This document shows, one piece after another, positions 36,075 through 47,740 of a stretch of 64,000 nucleotides of DNA. The position numbers and the translations under genes are program-made. The DNA is taken from NCBI GenBank assembly GCA_008508345.1, contig QNGE01000736.1, forward strand, positions 35,505-99,504. Reading direction: 5' to 3'. Positions within the stretch are counted from its first letter, which is position 1. Each line of letters opens with the position of its first letter. This DNA is from Paragonimus westermani. Lineage: Eukaryota; Platyhelminthes; Trematoda; Plagiorchiida; Troglotrematidae. The notes under the pieces were generated by a model. It saw only the letters and a program-made list of their open reading frames with translations. It was not told the DNA's origin and searched no databases.

Positions 36075-36633
36075 CCATACTCATGAAACAAATGGGAGAA
36101 ATCAGTTCTTCTTCACGTGCAACAAATAATTTACTTCCAGATACCGAGAATTTCGGATGGAGTGTGCAGCATGGAATGCAAGAAGTGCGCGGGCACCTTG
36201 CTGTGGATTCCAACCAAGTCACACCGAAACTAAGTCCAAAGTCAAGCGCTTCACGAATCACCCAAGATCTGGATGTGTTATATGCGTCTAAAAAGGACGA
36301 ATTATCTTTCAGTCGTGCGTCACAGTTAGTTAGGGCTGACTGTGTGTTATCCGAACGTGTGAGTATCAGTTCAGGAGCCAGCGCAGAAAACGAAGTAGAT
36401 ACAGCGACGGATACCGCGGATCATGCGGAATTCTTTCCGGCATTTACAGATTACGACGGAATCGATTTACATAGCATTCAATGTCCAGGCTGCCGAGAAG
36501 CGATTATCAATGAGATCAAACAACAGCAACAACCGAGGCAGCGGTTTCGCCAGCGGCAACAACATCCAGAACAACCTACACAAGGGGATTATCGACATCA
36601 GGTGAAGCGGAGGACAAGGTCACAACAAAGAAG
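36075..36633 (+). CDS. GRIP1: GRIP-like scaffold, linker exon with Gln/Arg-rich tract
   Basis: A 559-base open frame starts with CC completing the Ala codon left open at 35133. Its peptide is acidic and Ser-rich, then contains HSIQCPGCREAIINE with a lone Cys-x-x-Cys pair. It ends in a Gln/Arg-rich low-complexity tract (KQQQQPRQRF, RQRQQHPEQ). Two donors are possible. CAG|GTGAAG at 36601 is strong but phase 0. AGAAG|GTCAGC at 36633 is phase 2 and is the one that joins in frame to the acceptor at 40201. The 36633 donor was chosen for that reason. No domain is recognised; the Cys pair is too isolated to call a zinc site. Confidence 0.7.
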
Positions 36634-37639
36634 GTCAGCGATTTCGTTTCCATTTCAACTTGTCCAATCAGTTTTCTGTTTGTTTCATTCTAAGACCGTT
36701 ACAGCGTCATCAACAGTTTGTTTGTGATCAGCAGATGTTGATTGTAATTTCGTAAATTGTATATCACTCCGACAATGATATCAACGTGTGATATTTTAAG
36801 GTTCGCATTCCAGTTCACTTGATCTTCAGGCCTAGATAACGATAAATAATCGACGAAGGATGGAACACACAAGTGGGCCTCGTATATCTCCAATGCGTGT
36901 TGTCCTTAATTTCACAACGTGCACCTGCCTACTGCGACTTATATAAGGATCTGTATGGTTACCACACTGCTACCGGCGGAATGCCCGTCCTTTTGTGAAA
37001 GGTTCCATGAATGGCCAATCTCTGATAAAATTTTCCTATGGGAAATTGAAGTTTTCTACTCGCCGAGAGCGAGAAAATTTTCAAGATGGTAATTTACACC
37101 AAACTAAACATGTGGTTTCTGAACCCAGTCAGGGGTGTTCAAACAACCGACATTACTAATTGATCAGTGGAGAATTTCAGGTATCACGAATACCTACAAA
37201 ATATGTCACTTGACCATGTTTAACGTTTTGCGATATGATTAGTTCTGAGATATTAAAGTAGCTTATGGTTAACTTTTCGTGCACGTCAAAGTCGCTAAGC
37301 TCCATACTGAGCAATGAACCCTCTGCATCCAAGATATACATATTCGTTATTTAAAACAGTTCAGAAGTTTAAAGAAAATAATAGCCGCACGAACACAGGT
37401 AGTTGGAAGCATTTCGTATCGACTCGTTAGTGTCAAGTTTACGAAGTGAAACGGTTTTTTTATATAGAACTGCTAGAGAGGAAGGGTGGATGTCAGTTGG
37501 TGGGTCAGGAAGGGTCGCTAAGTCCACGGAAGGGTCAAGTTTATGACCAACTGTTTCTGATTACACGGTAAGCTTTGGTCGGTAGATTGGGACCACCTCA
37601 GAAAACCGCTGGAATCTCAGTGTAGTGAAGTAATAGGAT

Positions 37640-39240
37640 TCTGAATGCATAAAATGGGTCAATAACGTGACCAGTGGTCAGGACGTTCGGCTGCGTTAAA
37701 TGTTCGTTTAATCGAATTCACCAGTCTCTGAGCCTGATGCATACTAAAATCGTCTTTAAAATGCCACCTATGCAGACGGTGGTTTTCGTCTACTATGCCT
37801 TTGTATGAACCATCTTGGATACCCATTAGATTGTAATACATATGTGATCAATTTTAATTCCTTCGCAAAACTCTCCTGTGTGCAGCTTCGTCTTTTTCGT
37901 CTGAATACTGGATTCACTAGTACACGCTTGTGATAAGGAGGTGTGGAACTACCGAAGTGCAAGTACTGACCAGACCACATGGATTTCCTGCTGACGGCTC
38001 TTTTAACAGAGCCACCTTCTCGGTGATTTACGAGTATGTCGAGAAACGGCAAACAACTATCAGCCCCAAGTTCATATGTTACCTTCAGGTTGGAATGACT
38101 GTTTAAGCTTCGCACTAGGTTATCTATTGCTTGCTTGGAACGACTGAATACTAGTGTATCATCAACGCAGCGTTTGTAATATGACAGACTCGCTATGTTT
38201 GTGGCTAACTCCCACCTATTCCTTAGCATGAAAAAGTCTGCTGAGATGGATCCTAGTGGACTTCCCATAGCTACCCCATCTATTTGGCTGTAGCAGTGAT
38301 CGAGAAAACGGAAGCTGACGTTTTCAGTGCAAAACAATAAGGTTTCTCTCAGAATATAACTAGGCAGAGGCAATGTAGTGTGGCTGGTTTCAAACAGCCT
38401 ACAAATATAATCATTTTTCATGTGTAGTGGGACATCCGCGAATACTAACTGAACGTCTATGAAACACATCAACTCGTTAACAAGATTGACTTTGTCCAAG
38501 TCACTGGTCAACTCAAAAGAATCTTCAATAAAATGAGTCGGAAGCTTCGGCTTTTATGGCGTTATGATGGTGACTAATCGGCGTGCCAAGTTATGGTCTG
38601 TAGAATTAGTCATCGCCAGAATAGGCCTGAGTAGCATTCCAGACTTGTGTGTAAGGCAGAGGCCGTAGAGTTGGGGTATCGATGACCAACACGGGTTAAA
38701 GGATTTGCACTTCATTTCGCTAATTGTGCGCAGTTGTGTAATAAGTGGAAGATGTCTTCCTATACGACTTTCTGTTTCAGTGACATTATCCACTATGTCT
38801 ATGTGCTGAAACTTCGTTTGGTCCTTCAGTACTATCGGTAGATTCTGCTCATACACGTCTCTAAAATGACTACTCCCTATTTGGATTAAGTGTTACCACA
38901 ATTTTTTACTCACGTTCCATTAATGACTGCAGTTGTTGCTATGTGACGACATACCGGTCGTTGATCGAAGTCACCAGAATCCCATAAGCTACGTAGTTTT
39001 AAGTCAGCCTGTATTTTCGGTAGTAGTTGGCTGAAGACCTGAAAGCCGATCAATGAGATTCTTAAACTGAGCTTCAGCATAAATGCCATTGGATCCATTT
39101 TATAATCCAGACCCAAGAGTAAGGTTTCTAACGGCAAGAAATTCAACTGTGCTGAAGAACAGTTCAATATACATTTACTGAGATCCTGTGGAATGGGTTC
39201 TTCAGCCGGCTTCTCACATGACTTCTACAAACGGTTGATA
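37640..39240 (-). mobile_element. Penelope-like element, reverse transcriptase region
   Basis: This is the best-preserved Penelope-like copy. Reading leftward: an N-terminal segment with LLLGLDYK (frame at 39167-38910); then, after a frameshift, LPIVLKDQTKFQHIDIVDN and PQLYGLCLTHKSG (38856-38557); then one in-frame TAA at 38554-38556; then the catalytic half. The catalytic half shows IDGVAMGSPLGSISADFFM, YKRCVDDTLVF with Asp-Asp preceded by Cys-Val, the thumb block CLPFLDILVNH, and SGQYLHFGSSTPPYHKRVL (38511-37768). The GIY-YIG endonuclease expected downstream is not recognised, so the copy is 3'-truncated or too degraded. It lies antisense within a GRIP intron. Confidence 0.9.
37768..38511 (-). 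pseudogene. Penelope-like reverse transcriptase, catalytic half
   Basis: A 247-codon open frame covers the palm and thumb of a Penelope-like reverse transcriptase. AMGSPLGS is followed by CVDDTLVF, where the second and third residues of the usual YVDD/YADD box are kept. The frame is in phase with the upstream fingers segment, separated only by the stop at 38554-38556. One nonsense codon and an upstream frameshift are the visible lesions, so the copy is comparatively young. Confidence 0.88.
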
Positions 39241-39496
39241 TAAGTCCGTTCCGCATAATCGATTGTCGTCTTGCAGAATTGTGTAAACACTATACGGTTA
39301 CATAATGATAAGTTTTCCACAGTGGAAAGACAGCAGTACATTTGATGCAAATCCACCAGTCGCAGTTTCGATATGTGCAGTCGTAGTGTGCCTGAGGTTA
39401 TTGTCAGTCAATATTTACTTATTTCTTATTTATTGCATATACTTAAGCGATCAGCTACATTCGCTTGTGAGTAGTACAGAGATTGTACAGACGCTT

Positions 39497-39780
39497 TGAG
39501 AGGAGACAGTGTAACTGACCTGTTAACTCCAATCAATGATTCCACGAATAGGTCTCTCTAAGATGAAATCACAGAACTCATTAACTTGCGGTATGATATT
39601 TCAATCAATTTGACTTATTCGGAAATCATACATTCCAGCCTAATTTTAACAACTCTCACATCTTTAAACCGTTTTGCACAAATTCCTGTTCCAAAAAAAT
39701 TGATAAAATCTGAATCAACGGGTTACATCTGAACACCGTTCCACGAATATGCGCGCATTGGTAAACTGATTAGAGATTTT
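39497..39780 (+). repeat. dispersed repeat, longer copy
   Basis: The left part matches 13040-13165 (GAGAGGAGACAG...ACTCATTAAC) and the right part matches 19250-19440 (TTTGACTTATTCGGAAATCA). The two other loci therefore look like fragments of the same family. No coding capacity or tRNA-like promoter was seen. Confidence 0.55.
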
Positions 39781-40200
39781 TTTCTAAAAGGGCTGAGTTG
39801 TGAATGGTGGTCGATTTACACAACAAACAACGTTTCAATTAAGTAATCCTCAACTTTGAGCATCTGCATTTACAGACCACATGATCGAGGTTCGCCGAGT
39901 ATGAGCACCTGGTAAGCAGCAATAACTGCGAAATGATCGGTGGATTTTCATCAATGAACCCACAGAGCATATCATACCATACTCTGATACAGATAGCCCA
40001 ATTTCCAAAAATGGTGGTCCAATAAAACAAACCCAGTCTTTTGAAAATGGGGTTGTGTAGTCTAACCTCGTTGTCTCGAGTGCTTTTATCTAAGGCAACA
40101 GTGGATGATAGCACCTGAAACACTTAAAAATCAGTTGTCTAACTGAATGCAACTAAGGCTCGACAACTAATGTTGACAAACGTCAACCACTTGTCCACAG

Positions 40201-40683
40201 CTCCGCAGCATCACGTTTTGAGAGCGGCATGTATCCAACGAATGATTGTGGACACGCAGAAGATTACGTAGGACGAAGACGACGACTAGTAGAAGCGGAT
40301 TCTGCCAAAGAACACGAGTCACCCAAAGCCACTTTCTTCTGTCCAGAACAAGAAACGATCGATTCGCAGGATACATATTTCTACTACTATGACGACGACG
40401 ACGACGATCAACTTAATGTTACTCCAGCCAGAGATTGCAACCCAGTAACCAGACATTCCAAATCGGACAGTCGATTAAATTTGGCAGGGATTGCAGATGA
40501 CGAACCTGCTCTGTTGCACCCGGACTCGAAACCGCTCAGCAAAACCATTCCAGCTCCAAGAGCCATGGCTGAAACTATGGTGGCTAGAATAAGCACTAGG
40601 TCCGAGCTCAATGCCCCGGGCAGGAGTAAGGCAATATCAACGAAAACCAGCCGAAAGTCCACCACGTCCGGATATTATGAGCA
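40201..40683 (+). CDS. GRIP1: GRIP-like scaffold, linker exon with Asp tract
   Basis: Acceptor CCACTTGTCCACAG|C gives one base that completes the codon left at 36633. The donor is GAGCA|GTAAGT (phase 2); ignoring it would place a stop (TAA) at once, so the splice is needed. The peptide has TYFYYY followed by six Asp (40391-40408, GAC repeats ending in GAT), then a basic Ser/Thr-rich end (GRSKAISTKTSRKSTTSGYY). It is part of the unusually long PDZ6-PDZ7 linker. Functional roles of the Tyr/Asp cluster are unknown; it resembles acidic, phosphorylation-prone disordered segments only in composition. Confidence 0.75.
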
Positions 40684-41139
40684 GTAAGTTAGTGTTGTTG
40701 CACGTTTGCCCTTTCATCTTATCTGTTTTTCGCTTGCGTTCCCATCAGCAAAGCCGCATAACCGATTTACAGACAATGAAAAGTACAGTATGGCGAACAA
40801 GTTTGTTTCACTGATTCATCATCAGCCCGAGTACATCACAATTTGACTAGGGAATCAGTCAGGAGATAAGCGAAGAACGGATGATTAATGAAGTCAACTA
40901 CATGAATGTCAAAGTGTAATCAAGTGCTCATTTGGACAATGGGTCCTGACAAACTTACAGTACTGGAGACTTACCAAGGCAATCCCAAGGTCTGAACGAT
41001 GCGCTTCTGGGCACACACACAGGGGTGGATCGTATAGACGAATTTCAATAGCCTTACTTATGAACAAAATCATGCGCCTCAATGCCGTCGACTGGGTAGC
41101 CTTAATTCAATAGGTTGAACGCAATGCGTTCATCACCAT

Positions 41140-41831
41140 TCACAAAATGCGTGGTATGGCGCTGATGGCTGATTCCGTTACTCCACTGCTCAGCCAAGAT
41201 GAGTGGCGTTCACAGATCCGCTCAGGTAAGCGTCTGTTCGTGCGGCCAACATGACCAGTTTCACAGGAACAAATGTATGAGTATACACAAAACAAGACTG
41301 CAGGAACAGGTACTTTATCTTTTAGACATGAACAAGAAACCGGATTGAAAGTGAGGTGGACATGCAATTTGGTGGCATAAAACGCCTCATCAGCTGCAAT
41401 TGAAAGATTATGCCTGATAGTTTCGGTTAGCCTATCNAAAGATTGTGCTTTATTGGACGCCTTCTCGCTACATTATGCTTGATAGTTTCGGTTAGCCTAT
41501 CACCACTGCAAAGTAATCCAATGTGCACGGTTTTCTCTGTTGTTGTTGAATGGCTCTGTCTATGAATCTTTCCATGCGACCATTTTGTATGAATATTGTG
41601 CATACGAATGCCGATTCTTCAGCAATGATATCGTCCATGAATATTTTCACGGCTTTGCCGGTCAACAGTTATTAGGTTTATTTTCAGTGCGATTGGTACA
41701 GAACTACTAAAATGAATGGGATGACCATTCCAGGCACCATTCATGTGTATTGCGCACTGAATTGAGTCATCAGCGAGGCGACGTGAGCGTACATCCAGTA
41801 AGCCTAACTCGTTATTCATTTCGGTCCTCAA
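41140..41831 (-). pseudogene. Penelope-like thumb and GIY-YIG fragments
   Basis: The right part (41831-41619) has NNELGLLDVRSRRLADDSIQ and GHPIHFSSSVPI, matching the thumb block (LPFLDV...TADGTLQ...SGQYLHFSSFVP). The left part (41367-41140) has VYSYICSCETGHVGRTNRRL followed by PERICERHSSWL, the GIY-YIG endonuclease core with HVGR in place of YIGR. The two are in different frames with decayed sequence between them. Confidence 0.8.
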
Positions 41832-41959
41832 CCGTCTGTTACGTGAAATCTGTCCCAGATATCAGTCGGATCTATGTCATTGTTGAACACCTAGTGGGCG
41901 GTACCCTAGCCGCAATTGTCACACATAGGCTCGTTCAGGCCTTGAAATTGCCTTGGTAA
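41750..41959 (+). pseudogene. Penelope-like element C-terminus
   Basis: The last residues, THRLVQALKLPW before the stop, match the C-terminal signature of the Penelope-like copies here. It is 5'-truncated and points away from the - strand copy at 41140-41831. Confidence 0.7.
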
Positions 41960-42097
41960 GCCCCCAGTACTGTAATCTTGCCAACACCCATTGTCCAAAT
42001 GAGCAATTGATTACACTTTGACATTCATGTAGTTGACTTCATTAATCATCCGTTCTTCGTTTATCCCCTGACTGATTCCCTAGTCAAATTGTGATGT

Positions 42098-42140
42098 ACT
42101 CGGGCTGATGATGAATCAGTGAAACAAACTTGTTCGCCAT
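42098..42140 (+). ncRNA. hammerhead-like motif, second copy
   Basis: CTGATGA at 42106-42112, then TGAATCAGT, then GAA at 42122-42124, followed by a short potential helix III and TTCGCC. It is the homologue of 15441-15480. The opposite arm (about 40825-40865) holds the same block reverse-complemented. Helix I pairing is imperfect here and helix II is again absent. Confidence 0.3.
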
Positions 42141-44826
42141 ACTGTACTTTTCATTGTCTGTAAATCGGTTATGCGGCTTTGCTGTTGAGGTGAGATTAGT
42201 ACCGAGCGTTGTTATGTACACATGTAAATAACAAACTTTGCATCGAAATAGACAAGTGTCGTGCAACACGCTAGAAACAAAGGTAAAACCAGATTACTAC
42301 GATCAAGTTGAAAAGCTGCCATTAGTTACGACTTACTACCATATTTGATAGCTCCTTGAGGTTCCCAATCTTTGGATCCCTACCAGGGAGACGGACATCA
42401 CCGTCAGTTGTCCCACCTGCTCTTGTCAGTTTGCTGTCTGGCCACCACGCGGTCTTCACCAGCGGAAGTCAAGTTAATAAAGTAGTTCATGCACCCCGGG
42501 GGATGAATTTTCAGCTTCCGTTACACACGCACATCTTCAGCAAATGCAGGACACTTAAGTACGTGTGTCCAGGTCACAAAATGATCAGTACAACTGTGGA
42601 ACTTTAAGGCAGACTAAGGAGCCAATGCTGAATGGCGATGAGTCTTGGCAACCGAACTGAATGAACGGCTTCGGATTGTGAGGTAACCGCGTGAATGCTC
42701 GATGTTTGACGTATACACCATCTGGAAACGTGGATGGCAGATGACCACAAACACTGAACTATTGCAGACTCGCTCCCATAGAGAATTATGTTATTTCATA
42801 ATGAAGAATTATAAAAAGTATAAGTAGCAGGTCTTATGTTCAAAAACCCGAGATCCCAGACTAGTTTATCTAAACCGTAAGATCGGTCCAGTTTTACATC
42901 GTTTTAAAATGAAACCGAGTGTAAAACGTTTATACTAATAAGATCCAATGCACACGAACTAAGAAATCAAAGTGGCTGGCACTTGAAAGATTCGCTCACT
43001 GAGACAAATGAGCACACCAAGAGTACAAACGTCAGAATGCTTTCGACATTACGCACAAATGAGAAAATAAGCGCTGTTCTAGGATACTGCAGCCAAACAG
43101 GCTGTCTTAACTGCAAGCGCACGGGCTCTGTTGTATAAGTTGTCCACAGGAAATAAATACATTTACTAGGTACTACACTGTCTCATTGGAAAACTACACT
43201 CAAGAGCCACAGAGAAAACACATATTTAAGCTTGGAACGGGTCCACCACCTCCTGTAAAGATGCAGTGTATCAACCATGTGGCACAAAACAACCTGTTTA
43301 TGCATTGGTCTCACGATAGATTACCTAAATACATAGAAGCGTTTGTGAACAATCTTCACATATCGCTCTAACCCAATCTCCGACCAACCATGGGACTTCG
43401 TTTAAGCTTCATTCTGTAATGGGTTCGCTCGATAAACTACCCTAAACCAACGCTCATTAGATGATCGCCCGGATGTTGGAGGTGTCTGTTGATACGTCCC
43501 TGTGACATGTCATCGACTGGTCCGTACGCGTTGTGTCCGTATCTGTCGGCCAATCGATAACAAATCGGGCTGGTCATTTCATCGGCTTCGGGAACTAAAC
43601 GTACGCACGTCTCTTGTCCACACAGTGCGTACCACCTTACGTTGTATTGAGTGCCCCGTACCTGCCAGTTGTTGCTATTGTTGCAATGAACCGTCTTTTA
43701 TTCTACTACCATCCTGTTAAGCGATAAGCGTAACAACCCTAAGACGCTGAAGTAAATGAGGGACGTTCCGTGAAGTATAATTTTCTCATGTTGCACTTCC
43801 TAACTTGTTCCCAAAGCTGCTATGTTAACTGAGAGTTCCTGATTTCCAATGGTCGTTATCAGATTCCTATTTAGAATTGGTCAGCCTGATGGTATTCAAC
43901 CTCGAGTGCAACCATTCTGTTACACGGCAGTGAATGTCCGGGGGTATAACTGTACTAGTTAGCTTTCAATTTGTATGTATCATCCTCCATCATCATATGG
44001 CGGTTGAGTCATAAATAGTTACTCGACAAAATATTACCTCACGAGAAGTTTACAGTACCTAAGGGTACTAGGAATGGTCCTGATAAGACCATAGTATTAA
44101 TCACGATAATATGTTCAGGAAGGGGTTGTGAACAAGTAATAGTTATGACCCGCGTGGTCAACGATAACTGGGGACGGCTAGCCTACTAATATACGAATCA
44201 CGAATACGTAACGCAGCGAGACAATATTTAAAACCCTAGAAGGACACAGCAAACCTCAACCTTCAGCCGAGACCGTATTTGCCCTCATACTTGAAGGTAA
44301 CCAACGCGTGTGCATACATACTTTGATTGGTCCTGAAGCATCCCACTTTAATTAATGTAGCAAACGTGGAGTGGGTCAGCCAGAAATGTTGGGAAAAACA
44401 TGCGCCAAGGATAACTTCCAGTACATTATGGAGCGAAACGATCAAATTTAAAAGCAGAAACCGTTTTTCGAATATATCTCGAAAAATAAACCATTGTGGA
44501 GGGAATAGACCTTCCCCAACAGTAACGCTGTATTACTGTCTCGCATTCTCATCCATCGGGTTTCGTGGGATTAAAATGTCTTAGCCCTCAAAAAGAGACA
44601 CTTCGTCTTTCTGGATGATGCTTCTTTTTGGAGTAGAATACTGTAATGACAGATATGTTCAAATAGACGTACATACTAAGTAAGTGACAAAGCAGAAATG
44701 TATCGTGATATCCCCACGATCAGATATGATCAAAGGTAACTGTAGTTGGTCTGATGAATTGAATGGCAGTACTGTCTACCGGGACATATGAGAATTCATG
44801 AGTAATTCAGTCAATTTCGTTTTCAG

Positions 44827-45178
44827 GTATCACCAATGTGAGATCACCGAAACAACTGCGGACGCCTCCAGTATCGACCGACCTGTATTCCGAGCCGCCA
44901 CTATTCCAGGTGGTTCCACTAGGCAGAGACATCCTAGTCCGAAGCGCCCCAACCAACCGGCAGACCCCATGATATCTGGGTTGACAGCAGCAACAAGATC
45001 TAATGAACGAGGAGTCTGGTGTACGTGGATCAGATTAACTAAGGCGTCACCCAACGATTCTTATGGCATCGGTGTATCAGAAGGTCTCTCAACACGCGGG
45101 ATATTTGTGAGTGCAATTCGACCGAATTCCTCGGCAGACAGATCCGGCCAGCTCCACCTCTATGATCGAATACTGATG
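44827..45178 (+). CDS. GRIP1: GRIP-like scaffold, first part of PDZ7
   Basis: Acceptor TTTCGTTTTCAG|G supplies the last base of the Gln codon from 40683. After a Pro/Ser/Arg-rich end of linker the frame enters PDZ7 (about residue 1055) with VWCTWIRLTKASPNDSYGIG, then SEGLSTRGIFVSAIRP, then the LYDRILM strand. Human GRIP PDZ7 has [22 protein letters not shown] and LKPYDRLLQVN in the same order, a diagnostic match. The ligand loop reads SYGIGV. The donor ATG|GTAAGC is phase 0. In vertebrates GRIP PDZ7 has a partly closed ligand groove and binds GRASP1; whether that holds here cannot be judged. Confidence 0.93.
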
Positions 45179-45599
45179 GTAAGCTGGTGAAACGGTTTGC
45201 AAAGGTCTTGAGTGACGTGTGTTTTGTATTGGGCAAACACATTCAGATGTATCAAACAAACAGACCGTATAGAAGAGCAAAATCGCACCTAAGCCTGACC
45301 TATAACTCAGTGATAGCAAAGCCAGATACTGAAAAGCATCAATAAGCGAGTAGGCAGCGTCTATAAAGCTGTCACCAAATATTACTCTAAAGGACATCAA
45401 GATCATGTGATTCTAATTTATTACACCTAGTTTTCTTATTCAGATCCAGCAAGAGATAAAAAGCCCCACAAAACGCGAAGTAAACACAAAACGGAATAAC
45501 AATAAAAATCTCAATACTCTGTGACATACGCTTTCATTATCAAGTTAACAAGATCCAGTTTCCGAAACAAATGCGTGCTATTACAAAGCAGCCCACTGA

Positions 45600-47280
45600 A
45601 TGAAGTATGCGCAAACGCTTTTGGGAAAACAGTGCCGACAAAATTATGGGTCCACCATAGTTTGCATTCGAGTGATATGCCGACCAAATGATAACCGATC
45701 ACGTAGAGGTCGGGTGCTTTTAGAACCTAACTTGTGTCACCACTTGGTCCATATTACTGCTGCCAGACCGTACTGCCAGTGATCTAAAGAGTGTGGTAAT
45801 CTTCATATGGCTGGCGCTTCATTCCGTCTTTATTCTATCAAGATGCGCGCTGACTGATTTACGACTGAGAAGGTTTTGGTATTCCAACAATTGACCACGA
45901 AAAAATTATGGATCCACACAAGGTTGTTACGTGCGGCTTGGGAAGGTCAAAAAACATTGTGTAGACCGAATGAATGGAATGATTGCGTAACCCTTCGCGT
46001 AGATGCTCAGTAATACATAGAGATCTCAACTATTAAAACAAAATTGAGCCACAACGCTGTGACACCATCGAACAAATTAAGAAAGTGATATTTAGGCAAT
46101 GTCAAGAATGGTGATCACCAGATCAACATGATATAACATTCATCCTCAATGGAGTTTTTCAAGCAGTCAAGGGGTTCAAAACAACCATAATGAGCCAGAC
46201 TCTAAAAAGAGTAATAGACACATAAGTCAAAGTACAATAATAGGCAATCAGCTATTCCCACAACTACCAAACTGACACAACAAAACGAAAGCATCTGAGT
46301 CAAGGTCAAAATAACTATCAGAAACGCAAGAGGCAAGATACACACAGGTAAACAATTGGGAGAGAACTTTTGATTGGATTCGCATATGTGAAGTTGAGAA
46401 GTCAATATAGTGGTGAACAGTCTTACCAAATCGAAACAAAAAAACTAACCTCAAGCTCATCTTCCATTATGACAAGAAGTCGTGCACCCTGAGTTTGAAG
46501 CATACCATGGTGGATGAAGCCATTGCGATAAGTCAGCACTTTGCGAACTGGAATTTGTTCCATAAACCCAAAAGTAGATTGACTGGAACCAATCCGCGTA
46601 GGCATGATGTATGCAGGTCGTATTACCATGACCTTCAAGGCGAAAAAGGGTGTATCAGTCTGCACTCTATGATAAACACTCGCTGACAGTACGGAAACAG
46701 TAGTAGCCTCTGGACTAGTCATACTAGAAGGTAGTTGTTACATCTCGTTTAATACGTATCAGGTGTGCCGTCCACTCGCGCACTGACCAACTGTTCTTTC
46801 CTGCACCTATGTATATTTGCCGATTTCTTCTGACCTGCTTAATCAACCAAGTGAACGGTTAGACAATTCGACCGATTCACACACTGATTCGTGCTCTCAT
46901 GTTTACTTCGCACCCACACTTAGATGTGACTGCTGTGCGCGCTTAGTCTATTCGTTACAATACACGTTGTCGTACACAGTTATCGTATATGACCAGGACA
47001 TGCCTACCAATTCGGGAGTGGATACATGCGGGAATCCCAAAATACTCCGTTATAAGTCGATCAGCTCATGTCTTCATACAGATAAAATGAAAGAAACAAA
47101 CGAAGCACCGGTCACTAGCAGTACGGTCCGGCAGCTACAATATCGCCTGAGCTTTGGCTCTCAAAACATTCTTCTACGTGATCGTTTATCATTTGGTATG
47201 CACATCACCCGAAGGCAGATTTTGATGGACCCACAATTTTGTCGGCGCTGTTATCCCAAAAGCATTTCATGAGGGCTATT
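45600..47280. mobile_element. inverted-repeat element of unknown class
   Basis: Arms of about 195 bases (45600-45795 and 47085-47280) are inverted, diverged copies. They share for instance GCCGACAAAATT, TGGGTCCA, AAATGATAA, GATCACGTAGA and CAGTACGGTC. The interior holds a 99-codon - strand frame (46722-46423). This frame contains TYRNGFIHHGMLQTQGARLL and ends beside a good donor-like GAG|GTTAGT. A + strand frame (46817-47272) also occurs. No reverse transcriptase, transposase or tRNA-like part was recognised. It may be another outward-facing retroelement pair or a foldback transposon. Confidence 0.6.
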
Positions 47281-47520
47281 CAAATTAGACTCAGTTGGCA
47301 GCTTTGTATTAGCATGCTTTCAGTTTTTATAACAACCGACTTTGTACGGCTTCATAATGAGGGTATTTAGCGAAAAGTGGGGGGTGATCGTATAGTTTTG
47401 AAGCCTGGTATACCTAGGATTGTGCCTGGTTTTGTGGTCTCATGAGGGTACAAGCGAGAACACTGCTCCGTCGACAATTTTCAGAGTTCATTAGAAGACA
47501 AAGGTGATTTTGGGGAACAG

Positions 47521-47551
47521 TCTGTTTTCGGTTATTCATCATCGGGCCAAT
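47521..47551 (-). repeat. Penelope-like 3'-end block, mutated copy
   Basis: In - orientation the sequence reads CCGATGATGAATAACCGAAAAC, matching the hammerhead-like block of 15445 and 42106 with CTGATGA changed to CCGATGA. The short AACA/TGTT helix III is intact. Confidence 0.4.
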
Positions 47552-47740
47552 TACAATTTTCAGAGTACCTCACTATTCAACTACGGTTAGCTGATTCGTC
47601 TCAAGTGAATATCTCGGAATGAAAACCCGACAATCGAATTACGACACAACAGGTTTTAAGTTGTACAGACACTTACAACGTTATAATAGCAATATTTTTC
47701 GGCGCAGCTGGTGCCTAACGATATTTCCCCTTTATTTCAG

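Larger units (their letters stand above)
36634..40200 (+). other. GRIP intron 3.6 kb
   Basis: GT-AG intron (GTCAGC...CTTGTCCACAG). It contains the - strand Penelope-like element at 37640-39240 and the dispersed repeat at 39497-39780. Confidence 0.75.
40747..42183. mobile_element. outward-facing inverted Penelope-like dimer
   Basis: Arms of roughly 240 bases, 40747-40990 and 41937-42183, are inverted copies, including TTACAGACAATGAAAAGTAC and the reverse complement of the hammerhead-like block. Inside, a - strand copy reads leftward (thumb segment 41831-41619, GIY-YIG segment 41367-41140, then the left arm). A + strand C-terminus reads rightward (41840-41959, then the right arm). The arms are thus the 3' untranslated regions of two copies joined at their truncated 5' sides. 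A single ambiguous base (n) sits at 41437. No target-site duplication was recognised. Confidence 0.85.
40684..44826 (+). other. GRIP intron 4.1 kb
   Basis: GT-AG intron (GTAAGT...TTCGTTTTCAG). The first 1.5 kb is occupied by the inverted Penelope-like dimer that starts about 63 bases after the donor. From 42184 to 44826 nothing recognisable was found. Confidence 0.75.
45179..47740 (+). other. GRIP intron 2.6 kb
   Basis: GT-AG intron (GTAAGC...CCCCTTTATTTCAG). Most of it is the inverted-repeat element at 45600-47280; a mutated Penelope-like 3'-end block lies at 47521-47551 (-). Confidence 0.75.

Noticed and set aside
36075..36601. Use of the strong CAG|GTGAAG donor at 36601
   Set aside because: Gives phase 0, which does not join in frame to the acceptor at 40201. 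The donor at 36633 does. An alternative isoform cannot be excluded.
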